Made by a program: the position numbers and the translations under genes. 64,000 nt of DNA from Salipaludibacillus daqingensis (GTDB lineage: Bacteria; Bacillota; Bacilli; Bacillales; Salisediminibacteriaceae), in assembly GCF_029891575.1 (NCBI RefSeq), contig NZ_JARZHF010000006.1, positions 186,001-250,000 on the forward strand, in the 5' to 3' direction. Below, in pieces: positions 1-7,955 of this stretch (position 1 is the first letter of the stretch; each line of letters begins with the position of its first letter). Under the pieces are notes generated by a model. The model was not told where the DNA came from and made no database searches. It saw only the letters and a list, made by a program, of their open reading frames with translations.

Positions 1-318
1 TTGCTGTGAACGTTTAGGTTCTTGCAAATACAAAACAATATTATGGTGGCCGATTTCTTCTCTAAGTTTTGAGGAGGCTTTATCCCATCTTATTAGATCA
101 ATTTTCAAAAGAGTTTCAATATCTTCTTCGATTTTTTCGCTGAATAATCTCCAATCATAATCAGAAATTTCAGGGGCAATGATAGCAAGGTCGATGTCTG
201 ATCGAGGTTGATGATCACCATAAGCTCTTGAGCCAAACAAACGAACCTCTTTTATATCGGGAAACTGTTGACTAATATTAATTATTTGATGACAAATAGG
301 CTTAGGGATTCCCATCAT
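1..318 (-). CDS. mntA: MNT-domain nucleotidyltransferase, putative MntA antitoxin (partial)
   Basis: Minimal nucleotidyltransferase, predicted to AMPylate and so neutralise the HEPN toxin encoded just upstream. I translated it from the sequence; it starts at an ATG at 318 and stays open to the left edge, so the C-terminus is missing. The motif GSRAYGDHQPRSDIDL fits the GSX10DXD pattern of MntA proteins (nucleotide and metal binding). The start overlaps the upstream HEPN stop in an ATGA, implying translational coupling. Domain and pairing are clear from sequence. The AMPylation role is known for the family and inferred here. Confidence 0.85.
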   Translation of the reverse strand, partial: MMGIPKPICHQIINISQQFPDIKEVRLFGSRAYGDHQPRSDIDLAIIAPEISDYDWRLFSEKIEEDIETLLKIDLIRWDKASSKLREEIGHHNIVLYLQEPKRSQQ

Positions 319-725
319 TCATCACTCCCGTTGACTTTAGAATTGATTTTAGAAAATGTGGCCTTCATCTCTGGTAAGTAGCCTTTTATATTGTGAACAA
401 TTAATAAAGCAGTTTCTTCATCGTACGTATGAGATGTTAAGTTTCTATCTTTCAGCATTTGTAACCAAGCTTCTTCATTTTCCAACCATCCGGCTTGAAA
501 AGCTTCTTTCAGGGTTTCTTTTGGAGTGTTTGCTTCAATTCCTTCCGACAATAACACTCTTTTTAAGGTTTTCCAATATAACTTTATTGTGAATTCAAAT
601 CTATGAATTGTTCCATCTACAAGGAGGCTATTGTTTAAATCCTCTTGCAAAGCTTCTTCCAATCTCTCCAGTGCTCTTTTTAAATTCTTCGTACTTTGAA
701 TGAGTTTTCTTTCCTGATTTTCCAA
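315..725 (-). CDS. hepT: HEPN-domain HepT-like toxin (HI0074 family)
   Basis: 136-residue all-helical protein of the HI0074/HEPN family. Near residue 93 it carries RNLTSHTY, an RX4HXY motif; in HepT toxins this forms the RNase active site, and its Tyr is the AMPylation target of MntA. It overlaps the MNT gene by 4 bp in the toxin-then-antitoxin order usual for type VII pairs. HI0074-type proteins were first described as substrate-binding partners of the nucleotidyltransferase, so RNase activity is likely but not certain. A second version, fused to its MNT partner in one chain, lies at 49 kb. Confidence 0.85.
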   Translation of the reverse strand: MENQERKLIQSTKNLKRALERLEEALQEDLNNSLLVDGTIHRFEFTIKLYWKTLKRVLLSEGIEANTPKETLKEAFQAGWLENEEAWLQMLKDRNLTSHTYDEETALLIVHNIKGYLPEMKATFSKINSKVNGSDE

Positions 726-1026
726 TGAATTCCCTCCTCTGATCTAATTATACCTTGGACTGTGGTGCCTGTAACTTCCCAACTTTTGTAGATATATGTC
801 GAAAGAATTGGAGATTCAGAGGTTGTAAGAAGTCTTTAGTAATCTCCATTGTTGAGACAGGCTGTGGTAAAGTGTCGGGACTTCGTATAGAATCGAGGAG
901 TCTGGAGACTATCCTGAGGGGGATTTTTGGTTCTGGGTTACAATAAGGCGAAAGCGTCTGTAAAGAACAGATGGACGGGGCTTTTGCTTCCTTTTTGGCA
1001 GTAAAAGCCCATCCACCGTTTTTTAA
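726..1026. other. Intergenic spacer with one hairpin
   Basis: No credible gene: the short plus-strand open frame at 755-946 lacks a ribosome binding site and resembles no family. An imperfect stem pairs GGGCTTTTGCT (about 974-987) with AGTAAAAGCCC (about 1002-1012), followed by a T-run at 1018-1024. Its tail fits plus-strand termination better than termination of the minus-strand Fic gene, which ends at 1027. Confidence 0.4.
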
Positions 1027-2130
1027 TTACTCAGACATAATTCTAATTAAGTCATATTGATAAAATCTGCGGTTTCTTCTTCTATCGTCTCCAAATATCA
1101 TATTTAGCTGAACTAATTGCCTCAAACTTTTCCTAATAGTCGGAGCTGCTAAGTCTGTTGTTTTTTGAAGTTGGTGGACGGTGGCTATTGGACTAGAGAA
1201 CAAAGCTCCCCATACTTTTCTAGAAGCTGGTTGCTCTAATTTAGAGAGACCTTCATTAAATAATTTTTCAGCTGCATCTAATTTTCTATATTGGTGTTTA
1301 GCCATCCGTATCGTCGCATCAAGGAAAAATACAATCCAACTTTTCCAGTCAGGTTCTTTGCGTCCAATTCCACGTACTGCATTTAACATAGCGTAGTATT
1401 TGAACCTTTCTTTCTCTATCTCTTCACTCAAGAAAAAGAATGAGGAGTCAATAAGGTCGGATTGGAGGAGATATAATACCACTAAGATTCTACCTAGTCT
1501 TCCATTTCCATCTAGGAAGGGGTGAATGGACTCAAATTGTGCATGGATAACCGCTACTTTTATTAACGAATGTAATGATTCATCTTCCTTATTTTGATAC
1601 GGATGTCCGTTGATATATCTTTCAAGGTTAGTCATATATTCATCCATTAGTTGAGGTTCAGGAGGGATGTATGATGCATCTTTGATATCTTTTGTTGGAC
1701 CAATAAAGTTTTGGATTTTTCTGTATGCACCAGATGAACTAGTTGAACCCCTTGCATCTTTCATAAGCTCTATGTGCATGTCACGAATGAGTCGTTCTGT
1801 TAATGGATAACCAGTTTGGATCGCTTCCACACCCATTTTTAATGCACGTTGGTAATTTCTTACTTCTATTTTCTCCCAATCCGTTTTTTCCTCCACCTTG
1901 TCTTCAAGCATTTCACTAAATGTGACTTGAGTTCCTTCGATTCTTGTAGATTGAACAGACTCATGCAGTGTAATAAGTTGAATAAAAGATTCGTTCACTA
2001 TGGAATAATGAAGTTTTTGTTTCAACTTTTCTAACTCCGCTGTCGCCTCAACTACTTTTTTATAAAACAAAAGTTCTGTTTCAGGGTCAAATGTAATCGG
2101 GAGGAATGGTAAGTTGTATGGTTTCTTCAT
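1027..2130 (-). CDS. Fic family protein with N-terminal inhibitory helix
   Basis: 367-residue Fic protein predicted to transfer AMP (or another nucleotide monophosphate) to protein hydroxyl groups. The active-site loop HPFLDGNGRLGR (His203) matches HPFx(D/E)GNGRxxR exactly. Upstream, STRIEG (61-66) matches the (S/T)xxxE(G/N) inhibitory motif, so this is a class II, intramolecularly inhibited Fic protein. Residues about 290-365 look like a winged helix, a common C-terminal domain in stand-alone bacterial Fic proteins that may bind DNA. AGGAGG stands 8 nt before the ATG. No separate antitoxin gene is adjacent, consistent with the built-in inhibitor. Target unknown. Confidence 0.92.
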   Translation of the reverse strand: MKKPYNLPFLPITFDPETELLFYKKVVEATAELEKLKQKLHYSIVNESFIQLITLHESVQSTRIEGTQVTFSEMLEDKVEEKTDWEKIEVRNYQRALKMGVEAIQTGYPLTERLIRDMHIELMKDARGSTSSSGAYRKIQNFIGPTKDIKDASYIPPEPQLMDEYMTNLERYINGHPYQNKEDESLHSLIKVAVIHAQFESIHPFLDGNGRLGRILVVLYLLQSDLIDSSFFFLSEEIEKERFKYYAMLNAVRGIGRKEPDWKSWIVFFLDATIRMAKHQYRKLDAAEKLFNEGLSKLEQPASRKVWGALFSSPIATVHQLQKTTDLAAPTIRKSLRQLVQLNMIFGDDRRRNRRFYQYDLIRIMSE

Positions 2131-2463
2131 ATTTTAGACCTCCTATGATATTTATTTCATTATTATTATCTATAATAACTTAAATTATAACATTGCGCTA
2201 TTTTTTTGATGATTTATATCGTTATTATGGCGACTACTTCGCACACTAGTGTTGAAGGAATGGCTATAAAAGTTGCGGAGCATGATACTGGCATAAAGTT
2301 ATTGAAAAAATTTATAACAAACTAACTAACTAAAGGTTGAACGCAATGTCAATCAATTTTCTTTAATTAAGCTATTGAATGTTTAACAACCACAACCTCC
2401 TCCCTTTTTCTTTTTCAGCTGTACTTACTAGATGAAAGCAGAAAAATGAGGGAGGGTTACATA
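2131..2463. other. AT-rich intergenic spacer
   Basis: Holds the promoter region of the Fic gene. A 32-codon plus-strand open frame (ATG 2227) has no ribosome binding site and no recognisable family, so it is not called. Confidence 0.35.
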
Positions 2464-2838
2464 ATGATTAAAGTAGAAGAAGGAAATGAGAATGATGTGA
2501 CAGTGAAGTTTCGGATGGAGGATGTGGTGATGCAGCTGATCTATTGGCCGATAGAGATTCGCGAGGTAGACGAGTTGATCAAAGGGGAAGAGGATGAGGA
2601 ATTTAGGTTGAAGTATCTAAGGGCATATCGGTCGTACTGTAAAGACGTGGAAGTGTTATGGAAGGATATCGGACTACTTGTATTGGGGCAAAGAGAATCT
2701 GTTTATTCCAGCGTTTTGGAAAAAGCGGGAGATGGAAGTTTCACCCTTCAGTTGACACTCCCTGATAAAATCAGGAGTATGGGGGCGAACGATTTTGTTC
2801 TGCTTCCAACCATCTTAATCGGACTAGAAGAAGCGTAG
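2464..2838 (+). CDS. Hypothetical acidic protein, 124 aa
   Basis: Not recognised. The ATG at 2464 is preferred over an in-frame ATG at 2446 because GGGAGGG lies 7-8 nt upstream of it, inside the longer frame. The product is soluble and rich in Glu/Asp, with no signal peptide or membrane segment. The first ~30 residues look like alternating beta strands and the middle is a charged helix containing two Tyr-rich turns. It is monocistronic and followed by a strong terminator. A small antitoxin or immunity-type protein is possible; nothing specific supports that. Confidence 0.65.
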   Translation: MIKVEEGNENDVTVKFRMEDVVMQLIYWPIEIREVDELIKGEEDEEFRLKYLRAYRSYCKDVEVLWKDIGLLVLGQRESVYSSVLEKAGDGSFTLQLTLPDKIRSMGANDFVLLPTILIGLEEA

Positions 2839-2844
2839 CACTGT

Positions 2845-2940
2845 TATAAAAGGAATCAATCGGAAGTTTTGCCAGATAAAAACGACTTGAACGTGATTGT
2901 TGCCACGTTCAAGTCGTTTTTCTATGTAGGTTAAGCAAGC
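2845..2940 (+). terminator. Intrinsic terminator inside a dispersed repeat (copy A)
   Basis: An 18-bp perfect stem (2878-2895 with 2904-2921) around an 8-nt loop ends in TTTTT. The flanks (ATCAATCGGAAGTTTTGCC before, GTAGGTTAAGCAAGCACAA after) recur around the hairpins at 36.4, 49.8 and 53.6 kb, so terminator and flanks travel together as one repeat. Confidence 0.85.
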
Positions 2941-3341
2941 ACAATTTTTGATTCTTGTGCTTCCTTTATCGGAGCATCTTTGTTTGGTGACATTTTCATC
3001 CTAAATGACTAGAAAGCTAAGGAAAGGAATAACTGATGAATAATAGTGTCGGACTTGTATGCTTAACAACTTTGTTAGAGGCTGTTTTCAGATCGAGGTT
3101 GTGTAGATTTAAGAGAGGTTTCTCAATTTTTTAGAAGCAAGAAAGTCAAAAAGATTGGCAATTTGTAAATTCATAGTAAATAGCACATTTGCATAGAGGA
3201 AAACGTGCCGTATAGTCTGGTGAAATCTGCTGTTTCAGTACGTAAACGATCGAAATGGGGATTCGATTGTTGGTTAAAAGCGCTCTAAACTAAGGGTACC
3301 GCGGAATAAGCGGAAGCGCGCTTCTAAGCAGGAGCAATCCC
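2941..3341. other. Intergenic spacer before the sigma-factor gene
   Basis: No open frame with a ribosome binding site. The last part has short inverted repeats rich in GCGC (about 3280-3322) just before the sigma-factor ribosome binding site; their role is unknown. No sigma-A promoter stood out. Confidence 0.35.
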
Positions 3342-3851
3342 ATGGAGAAATTTGAAACGGAGCAAGAGTTTGAAGAAATTTGTGAACAGTATATGCCAAT
3401 GGTGTATGGGTTAATTCGTAAGTGGAATTTAGGCAGTGATAAAGAAGACTATATTCAAACGGGGCGAATTGCGTTGTATGAGGCGTGGTCGAGATATGAT
3501 GGTGAGCGTGGAGCGTTTGCAGCCTATGCGAAGAGCTATGTCTATGGTCGAATCCAACAATCATTAGAGAGAAAGGACCGTTGGCAAACGAGAAATGTGG
3601 TGACGGAACCACTGGACATGAATGAATGGAATCCAATGACAACGAATGCGGAAGACATGCTCCTTCTTTATGACTGGCTCGCACGAACGAATTTAAGTCC
3701 TCGTGAGAAAAGATGGGTTCTTCAAGGTCTTTTAAATGGTCACAAACCACAGGAAATCGCCGAAATGTATCATGTTGCCGTCTCAACAGTGAAAACGTGG
3801 CGAAAAACCGCTCTAAAAAAGCTACGAGAAGAGGCGTATGATTTGTTGTGA
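3342..3851 (+). CDS. Orphan sigma-70 family RNA polymerase sigma factor
   Basis: 169-residue alternative sigma factor. Residues about 30-72 (DYIQTGRIALYEAWSRYD through SYVYGRI) match region 2, which contacts core polymerase and the -10 element. Residues about 122-163 (LSPREKRWVLQGLLNGHKP through STVKTWRKTALKKLR) form the region 4 helix-turn-helix for the -35 element. Region 3 is missing, as in small group 4-like factors. AGGAG lies 8 nt before the ATG. No anti-sigma gene is adjacent, unlike most ECF operons, so control may be transcriptional or by proteolysis. Its regulon cannot be read from this window. Confidence 0.88.
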   Translation: MEKFETEQEFEEICEQYMPMVYGLIRKWNLGSDKEDYIQTGRIALYEAWSRYDGERGAFAAYAKSYVYGRIQQSLERKDRWQTRNVVTEPLDMNEWNPMTTNAEDMLLLYDWLARTNLSPREKRWVLQGLLNGHKPQEIAEMYHVAVSTVKTWRKTALKKLREEAYDLL

Positions 3852-3882
3852 GTGGTGCATGGGGACGGTTCGAGACCAGTGA
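3852..3882 (+). repeat. Dispersed GGGGACGGTTC repeat, truncated copy
   Basis: GTGGTGCATGGGGACGGTTC begins right after the sigma-factor stop codon, then diverges. It shares its head with the copies at 6.5, 23.2, 36.4, 44.9 and 48.1 kb. Confidence 0.7.
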
Positions 3883-3929
3883 AAAAGTGTTATATTTTCA
3901 GAAACGTTATTAAAATTATAAGTTGAGAT

Positions 3930-4080
3930 GCATAAAGGCTTGATGATCCCTGCGCAAACTCGCTTTCCGCGGAGAAGTCGTCAAGCCGCTTCGGACTTTG
4001 TCCTGTAGGGTCTTGACTGACTTCCTTTTCCGCAGGAGTCTCGCTTGCTCCAGTCTCATCAACTACCTCTGCAATAAGTC
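3930..4080. repeat. Bacillaceae-type GC-rich intergenic repeat (CTCGCTTTCCGCGG)
   Basis: A GC-rich block in AT-rich surroundings contains ACTCGCTTTCCGCGGAG near one end and TTCCGCAGGAGTCTCGC near the other, giving an imperfect inverted structure. Elements with CTCGCTTTCCGCGG and CCGCAGGAGTC blocks are common between genes in Bacillaceae genomes. Function unknown. The open frames crossing it are not genes. Confidence 0.55.
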
Positions 4081-4133
4081 AAATTGGATTATTATGCATT
4101 CTAATTTAGGTAAATTGACTTTTTCAGCAGTCT

Positions 4134-4162
4134 CGGACGGTTCTCATGCGGCAAAAGAGGTA
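4134..4162 (+). repeat. Dispersed GGACGGTTCTCATGCGG repeat, partial copy
   Basis: GGACGGTTCTCATGCGGCAA matches the family-2 core, but the usual GAGCCGAAA tail is replaced. The rest of 4163-4491 is AT-rich, and I see no convincing gene in it. Confidence 0.65.
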
Positions 4163-4491
4163 TATTTTAAGACGAAAGTATGAGTACCGTTCACAAGATC
4201 ACTCTCAGTGTGTGTCATTATTGTGGAAAAGTCCTATGTTTTTCGAGAAATATTTGGCGAATGTTAGGACTTTTTATAGTAAAATAGGAGTAGGAATAAA
4301 ATCTATAGAAATAATTAACATTAAGCGACAAATGGTAGAGAGGAGTGATGGTAACGATGTCATCGAAAGGATAGTCGGTTGGCGAAGGAATTCACTACAT
4401 ACAACTTAATAAAAGAATAGTTGATTATATGATAAATATACAAAGTAGGGGATGCAGTCATGATTTTCAAAATAATAAGGGGGGAATTACG

Positions 4492-6489
4492 TTGAGTGGA
4501 AAATACAAATCTATCACGATACTGATATTATTTATATTAATTATTTCGGGGTGTAGTTCTGTTATTGAATCTGAAGCTACCTCAGATGCTAGTGATGTCG
4601 TGCAGGACGAATTACTTTTATTTATTCATGACAAAGATGAGGAGTATACGGGAAGTCTGTATACGCTGGACGAAGAGCAGAATCGAGTAAGAGTTGCTAC
4701 TAACGTGTTGGAAGGCCATTTTTGGATAGTACCAAACTCGGGATTAATCCTATATTTAGATGAAGAGAAAGAACTCTTTTTGTATAAGGATCAAAATACG
4801 ACGAATACTGTTGCAACAGAGGTTGATGGTTTTTCAGTGGAAATTTCAGCGGATGGATCGACGATAGCCTATTTGCGAGAAGATGTGTTTGATTTGTACA
4901 TTCAAAATATTGGTGGAGAGCAAGTGGAAGATCGTCAAAGAATTGCTACAGATGTGAGTTATTATAACTTTGATTTGTCTTCTGATGGAAGTTTCCTTTA
5001 CTACTTAGACGACGGCGGTCGATTAGTTGTGAAAGAAGAAGGCGAGAGCGATGTTGAAATAGCTCAGAGTGTTATTGACTACCGAATTAGCGCGCAGAAC
5101 CAATATGTATTCTATGAAAATACTCAAAATGATTTTTATGTACACACGTTTGAAGATAGTGAAAATAGAAGAATTGAAGCTAGTGATGTGTTTGACATCC
5201 AATTAACAGCAGATGAGACGATGTTGTTAATGCTTACTGACTTTAATTTTGAGACGGATCGTGGGGAATTGTTCTCATTGGACCTGGAAGATCATACGTT
5301 AAATTGGATTGCATCGGATGTGAAGCAATTTTCGACGGATCCTGCTGGAAATCATGTTTACTACTTAAATGACTCTGAGCAGTTTATGTTAAAGTCGTTG
5401 ACCGATGATCAAAATACGACGATCGCTTCGGACGTGACGTCGTTCCAAGTGTCACCGGATTCAGAACAGGTCATTTATACGGATGAACTGAACAATCTTT
5501 ATTTGAAAAATAGAGGAGACGATGCGCCCGACGAATTGTCCAATGATATTTTATCCTCTTACATTACGAATGACACGGTTTATATTTTGAACTCGGCACA
5601 CACGCTGTCTTCGATTGATGATGAGAATAACTTAGTGGAAATTGCTAAAGACGTGAAAGATATAACGATGTCTCCAAATGAATCCGTATTAGCTTTTGTA
5701 ACAGATGAGGACAAACTATTTTTGAAAATAGGAAGCTCGGATGCTGTGGAAAAACTAGGTGATGTTAATGATTACTCGCAAATTTATTTATATGACTATT
5801 TGTTGTATCACAATTTGCTTTCTATCGATGACATCGCTGGATATTGGGAATTTAGTAATGGTATGTTGTTTGAAGTAGCTACTGATGGTGAATGGACAAT
5901 TCATGAATTTGGTGATTTTGAAAAATATGAAATTATTTCTGATGTAAGCGTGGAAGGGGATACACATTCAACTGGAACGTTTTATTTTGATGATAACAGC
6001 AGATCAGATTATGTCGAATGGAATGGCAGTGATGAACTTATTTTCGAAAGCGATTCAGCGAAAGCAACTCGGATTTCTCGAGAAGAATTAACTAACAAAT
6101 TGGCAGTTCTTGAAGAGGAAATGGACGAGCGAATCGTGGCATTTGAGGAAGAAGAAAGAATTGCACAAGAAGAAGAGGAAGCAAGACTAGCACAAGAGGA
6201 AGAAGAGAGAAAAGAAAGAGAAGAAGCCGCACTAAAGTATGAAGAAGCGGATAGCTTAGGTTACTATTTTTCCTATGAGTATATTGTTCTTCCCGCTGGT
6301 ACTCCTTTCTATGAATATGCAAATACGGAAGCAGTTGCGCTAGGCGAAACAGAAGAAGTCTTGGATATTTATGTGTACGATTTCATTGTAGATGAACAAT
6401 ACAATGTGTGGTTAGAGGTGAACGGCACGTACGACCAACTTTGGATCCTTGCCGACGAAGACTGGGAAATAACATCAACAACTTATTAA
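4492..6489 (+). CDS. Secreted lipoprotein, beta-propeller-like with charged coiled coil
   Basis: About 665 residues. The TTG at 4492 is chosen because AAGGGGGG lies 7 nt upstream and a signal peptide follows directly, ending in the lipobox ISGC; the longer in-frame ATG at 4429 would bury the signal. After the lipid-anchored Cys come many short repeats of the type 'SxDGSxxYYxDDGxLxxK', each about 40-45 residues, resembling TolB/WD40-like or DUF5050-like propeller blades (about residues 50-430). Then follow a small beta-rich domain, a Glu-rich coiled coil (about 555-600) and a C-terminal SH3-like stretch. Very acidic. Probably an extracytoplasmic sensor or scaffold; function unknown. Confidence 0.8.
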   Translation: MSGKYKSITILILFILIISGCSSVIESEATSDASDVVQDELLLFIHDKDEEYTGSLYTLDEEQNRVRVATNVLEGHFWIVPNSGLILYLDEEKELFLYKDQNTTNTVATEVDGFSVEISADGSTIAYLREDVFDLYIQNIGGEQVEDRQRIATDVSYYNFDLSSDGSFLYYLDDGGRLVVKEEGESDVEIAQSVIDYRISAQNQYVFYENTQNDFYVHTFEDSENRRIEASDVFDIQLTADETMLLMLTDFNFETDRGELFSLDLEDHTLNWIASDVKQFSTDPAGNHVYYLNDSEQFMLKSLTDDQNTTIASDVTSFQVSPDSEQVIYTDELNNLYLKNRGDDAPDELSNDILSSYITNDTVYILNSAHTLSSIDDENNLVEIAKDVKDITMSPNESVLAFVTDEDKLFLKIGSSDAVEKLGDVNDYSQIYLYDYLLYHNLLSIDDIAGYWEFSNGMLFEVATDGEWTIHEFGDFEKYEIISDVSVEGDTHSTGTFYFDDNSRSDYVEWNGSDELIFESDSAKATRISREELTNKLAVLEEEMDERIVAFEEEERIAQEEEEARLAQEEEERKEREEAALKYEEADSLGYYFSYEYIVLPAGTPFYEYANTEAVALGETEEVLDIYVYDFIVDEQYNVWLEVNGTYDQLWILADEDWEITSTTY

Positions 6490-6494
6490 CTGCT

Positions 6495-6541
6495 AGAGTG
6501 GTTCATGGGGACGGTTCTCATGCGGCAAAAAGAGCCGAAAT
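6495..6541 (+). repeat. Dispersed GGGGACGGTTCTCATGCGG repeat, full copy
   Basis: Begins five bases after the lipoprotein stop: GTGGTTCATGGGGACGGTTC, then CTCATGCGGCAAAAAGAGCC. It is the left end of a longer block (6495-6790) that is homologous to 48139-48430. Confidence 0.85.
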
Positions 6542-6581
6542 TTTGCTTATTCTGCATTAATATAGAATTAAAGTTAAAGTC

Positions 6582-6620
6582 AAATCCCTCAACTTCTATT
6601 TAGTTGAGGGATTTTTCATT
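6582..6620. terminator. Intrinsic terminator in duplicated block
   Basis: Stem AAATCCCTCAACT (6582-6594) pairs with AGTTGAGGGATTT (6602-6614), followed by TTT. The same hairpin with compensated bases (CCCCCAAC/GTTGGGGG) is at 48221-48252. Confidence 0.8.
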
Positions 6621-6624
6621 CCAC

Positions 6625-6790
6625 GCCATTGTGATACAGCAACTTATCTTGCATCTTGAGATAAATGCTCTTTTTCATTTCCCACCTTATCGACTGTTAC
6701 ATGGGGAATGTCGATGGTATATCCTTCTAAGTAAAGTCCGATCTGATAGTCTGATGTAAGTCTTTCTGAATCTTAACGAGGTTTAGAACT
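6625..6790 (-). pseudogene. Remnant 3' end of a helix-turn-helix replication-like gene
   Basis: Read on the minus strand, this stretch resembles the C-terminus of the intact protein at 48322-48756: KIQKDL and, in another frame, YLEGYTIDIPH followed by TVD. A frameshift separates the two parts, and the upstream two thirds of the gene are missing. With the repeat and terminator on its left, it is a decayed second copy of the 48.1-48.4 kb block. Confidence 0.7.
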
Positions 6791-7043
6791 GATGCCTAGT
6801 TAAGTAAATAGATTAAGGTATACCTATTCTATTAACTCATGATCAAGATAAAATCGAGTAGAATAACTATGCATTCTACTCTCGCAATGATCATTTTAAA
6901 GTAGGTTCATTCATAATAACGAAGGTTATGTGCAACATGTACGTTCTTGGAAAGGGACTAATTAAATCATGCGATGTTTCCTCTACCTATATAGAGACTA
7001 TTTTGTGACGAGACGATATCAGCGAATTCCCTTCACACTTTTG
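6791..7043. other. Spacer with nested palindrome
   Basis: GAGTAGAAT (about 6855-6863) pairs with ATTCTACTC (about 6872-6880), flanked by outer ATGATCA/TGATCAT arms. There is no T-run, so this may be an operator or structured 3' region rather than a terminator. No gene seen. Confidence 0.45.
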
Positions 7044-7883
7044 TTAGGAAATTCCCTCTTGTAAAAACTTCCTCATCATCGGCAAATATGTTTCTGCTTC
7101 TTCAGCGTGAGGGGAGTGTCCGCTATTCTCGAAGATGACGAACCTGCTGTGAGGAAGGTTCGCGTGAATGGTCTCTGAACAGATGACGGGTGTGACCCAA
7201 TCATGTCTACCTACCGTCACGAGCGTATCGTTTTTGATAGTGGGAAGCTGATTTACAATGTCGTACTTAGGCTTATTATAACGAAATGCATCGTTGTGCG
7301 TTTCAAAGTGAAAGTAGATGGACTCTAAGCGTTCTTTTGCTTTTTGCTCATCAAACTCTACGGTGTAAAGTGGCATGATCGACCAAAACATCTCTTTTAA
7401 CTCTTCGTCGGAGTGGACTTCACCGTGGAACAAACGAAGAATTCTTTCTTCGTTAATACCTGGTAAGTTACTTTCCAGAGCGCGATCAATCGATAGTTGA
7501 TTAAAATCGCTATTTGCTGCAGTATCTCGCAGGACGATTCGTTTCAGATGGTTCCCGTAACGAAGCGCATATTCGAGGGTAAGGAAGCCTCCATACGATC
7601 CACCGAGCATATGCACCTTTTCTTCTCCCATTAAGTGCTCTCGCAGAGCCTCGATATCCGCGGTCCATTGCTCATGTGTGAAAGGTCGCTTTCCTTCTGA
7701 TCTTCCAGAGCCCCGCATGTCCATGAAAACGAGCTGGAACTCATCTGTCAAAGAAGAGAACGATTGGATATCCGAGCGACAATCACTGATTCCTGGAGCT
7801 CCATGGATAAAAAAGATCGTTTCTCCATTTTTGTTCCCATGCACTTCATAGTAGATTTTATTATCGTTTAGCGTAATGTACAT
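7044..7883 (-). CDS. Alpha/beta hydrolase, proline iminopeptidase-like
   Basis: 279 residues, cytoplasmic. It shows the oxyanion-hole motif HGAPG (about 27), the nucleophile elbow GGSYGG (Ser near 96) and a cap domain, then the acid GRHDWVTP and the catalytic His in SGHSPH, in the order of S33 prolyl aminopeptidases and related esterases. As the last gene of the peptide transport operon, 70 bp after OppC, it probably cleaves N-terminal residues from imported peptides. Exact substrate unknown; a general amidase or esterase cannot be excluded. Confidence 0.85.
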   Translation of the reverse strand: MYITLNDNKIYYEVHGNKNGETIFFIHGAPGISDCRSDIQSFSSLTDEFQLVFMDMRGSGRSEGKRPFTHEQWTADIEALREHLMGEEKVHMLGGSYGGFLTLEYALRYGNHLKRIVLRDTAANSDFNQLSIDRALESNLPGINEERILRLFHGEVHSDEELKEMFWSIMPLYTVEFDEQKAKERLESIYFHFETHNDAFRYNKPKYDIVNQLPTIKNDTLVTVGRHDWVTPVICSETIHANLPHSRFVIFENSGHSPHAEEAETYLPMMRKFLQEGIS

Positions 7884-7955
7884 TGTTAGTCTCCTTTCTA
7901 GTACCGATTGTTAAATATTAATGTTGGAAACTATCTTATCCTAGTTCTGCCAACC

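Noticed and set aside
3274-3786. 170-codon open frame antisense to the sigma-factor gene
   Set aside because: The composition is His/Ser/Pro-rich and implausible, and the sense strand has a clear sigma-70 domain match and ribosome binding site.
3998-4409. Two overlapping plus-strand open frames between the sigma factor and the lipoprotein
   Set aside because: They run through dispersed repeats, lack ribosome binding sites and match no family.
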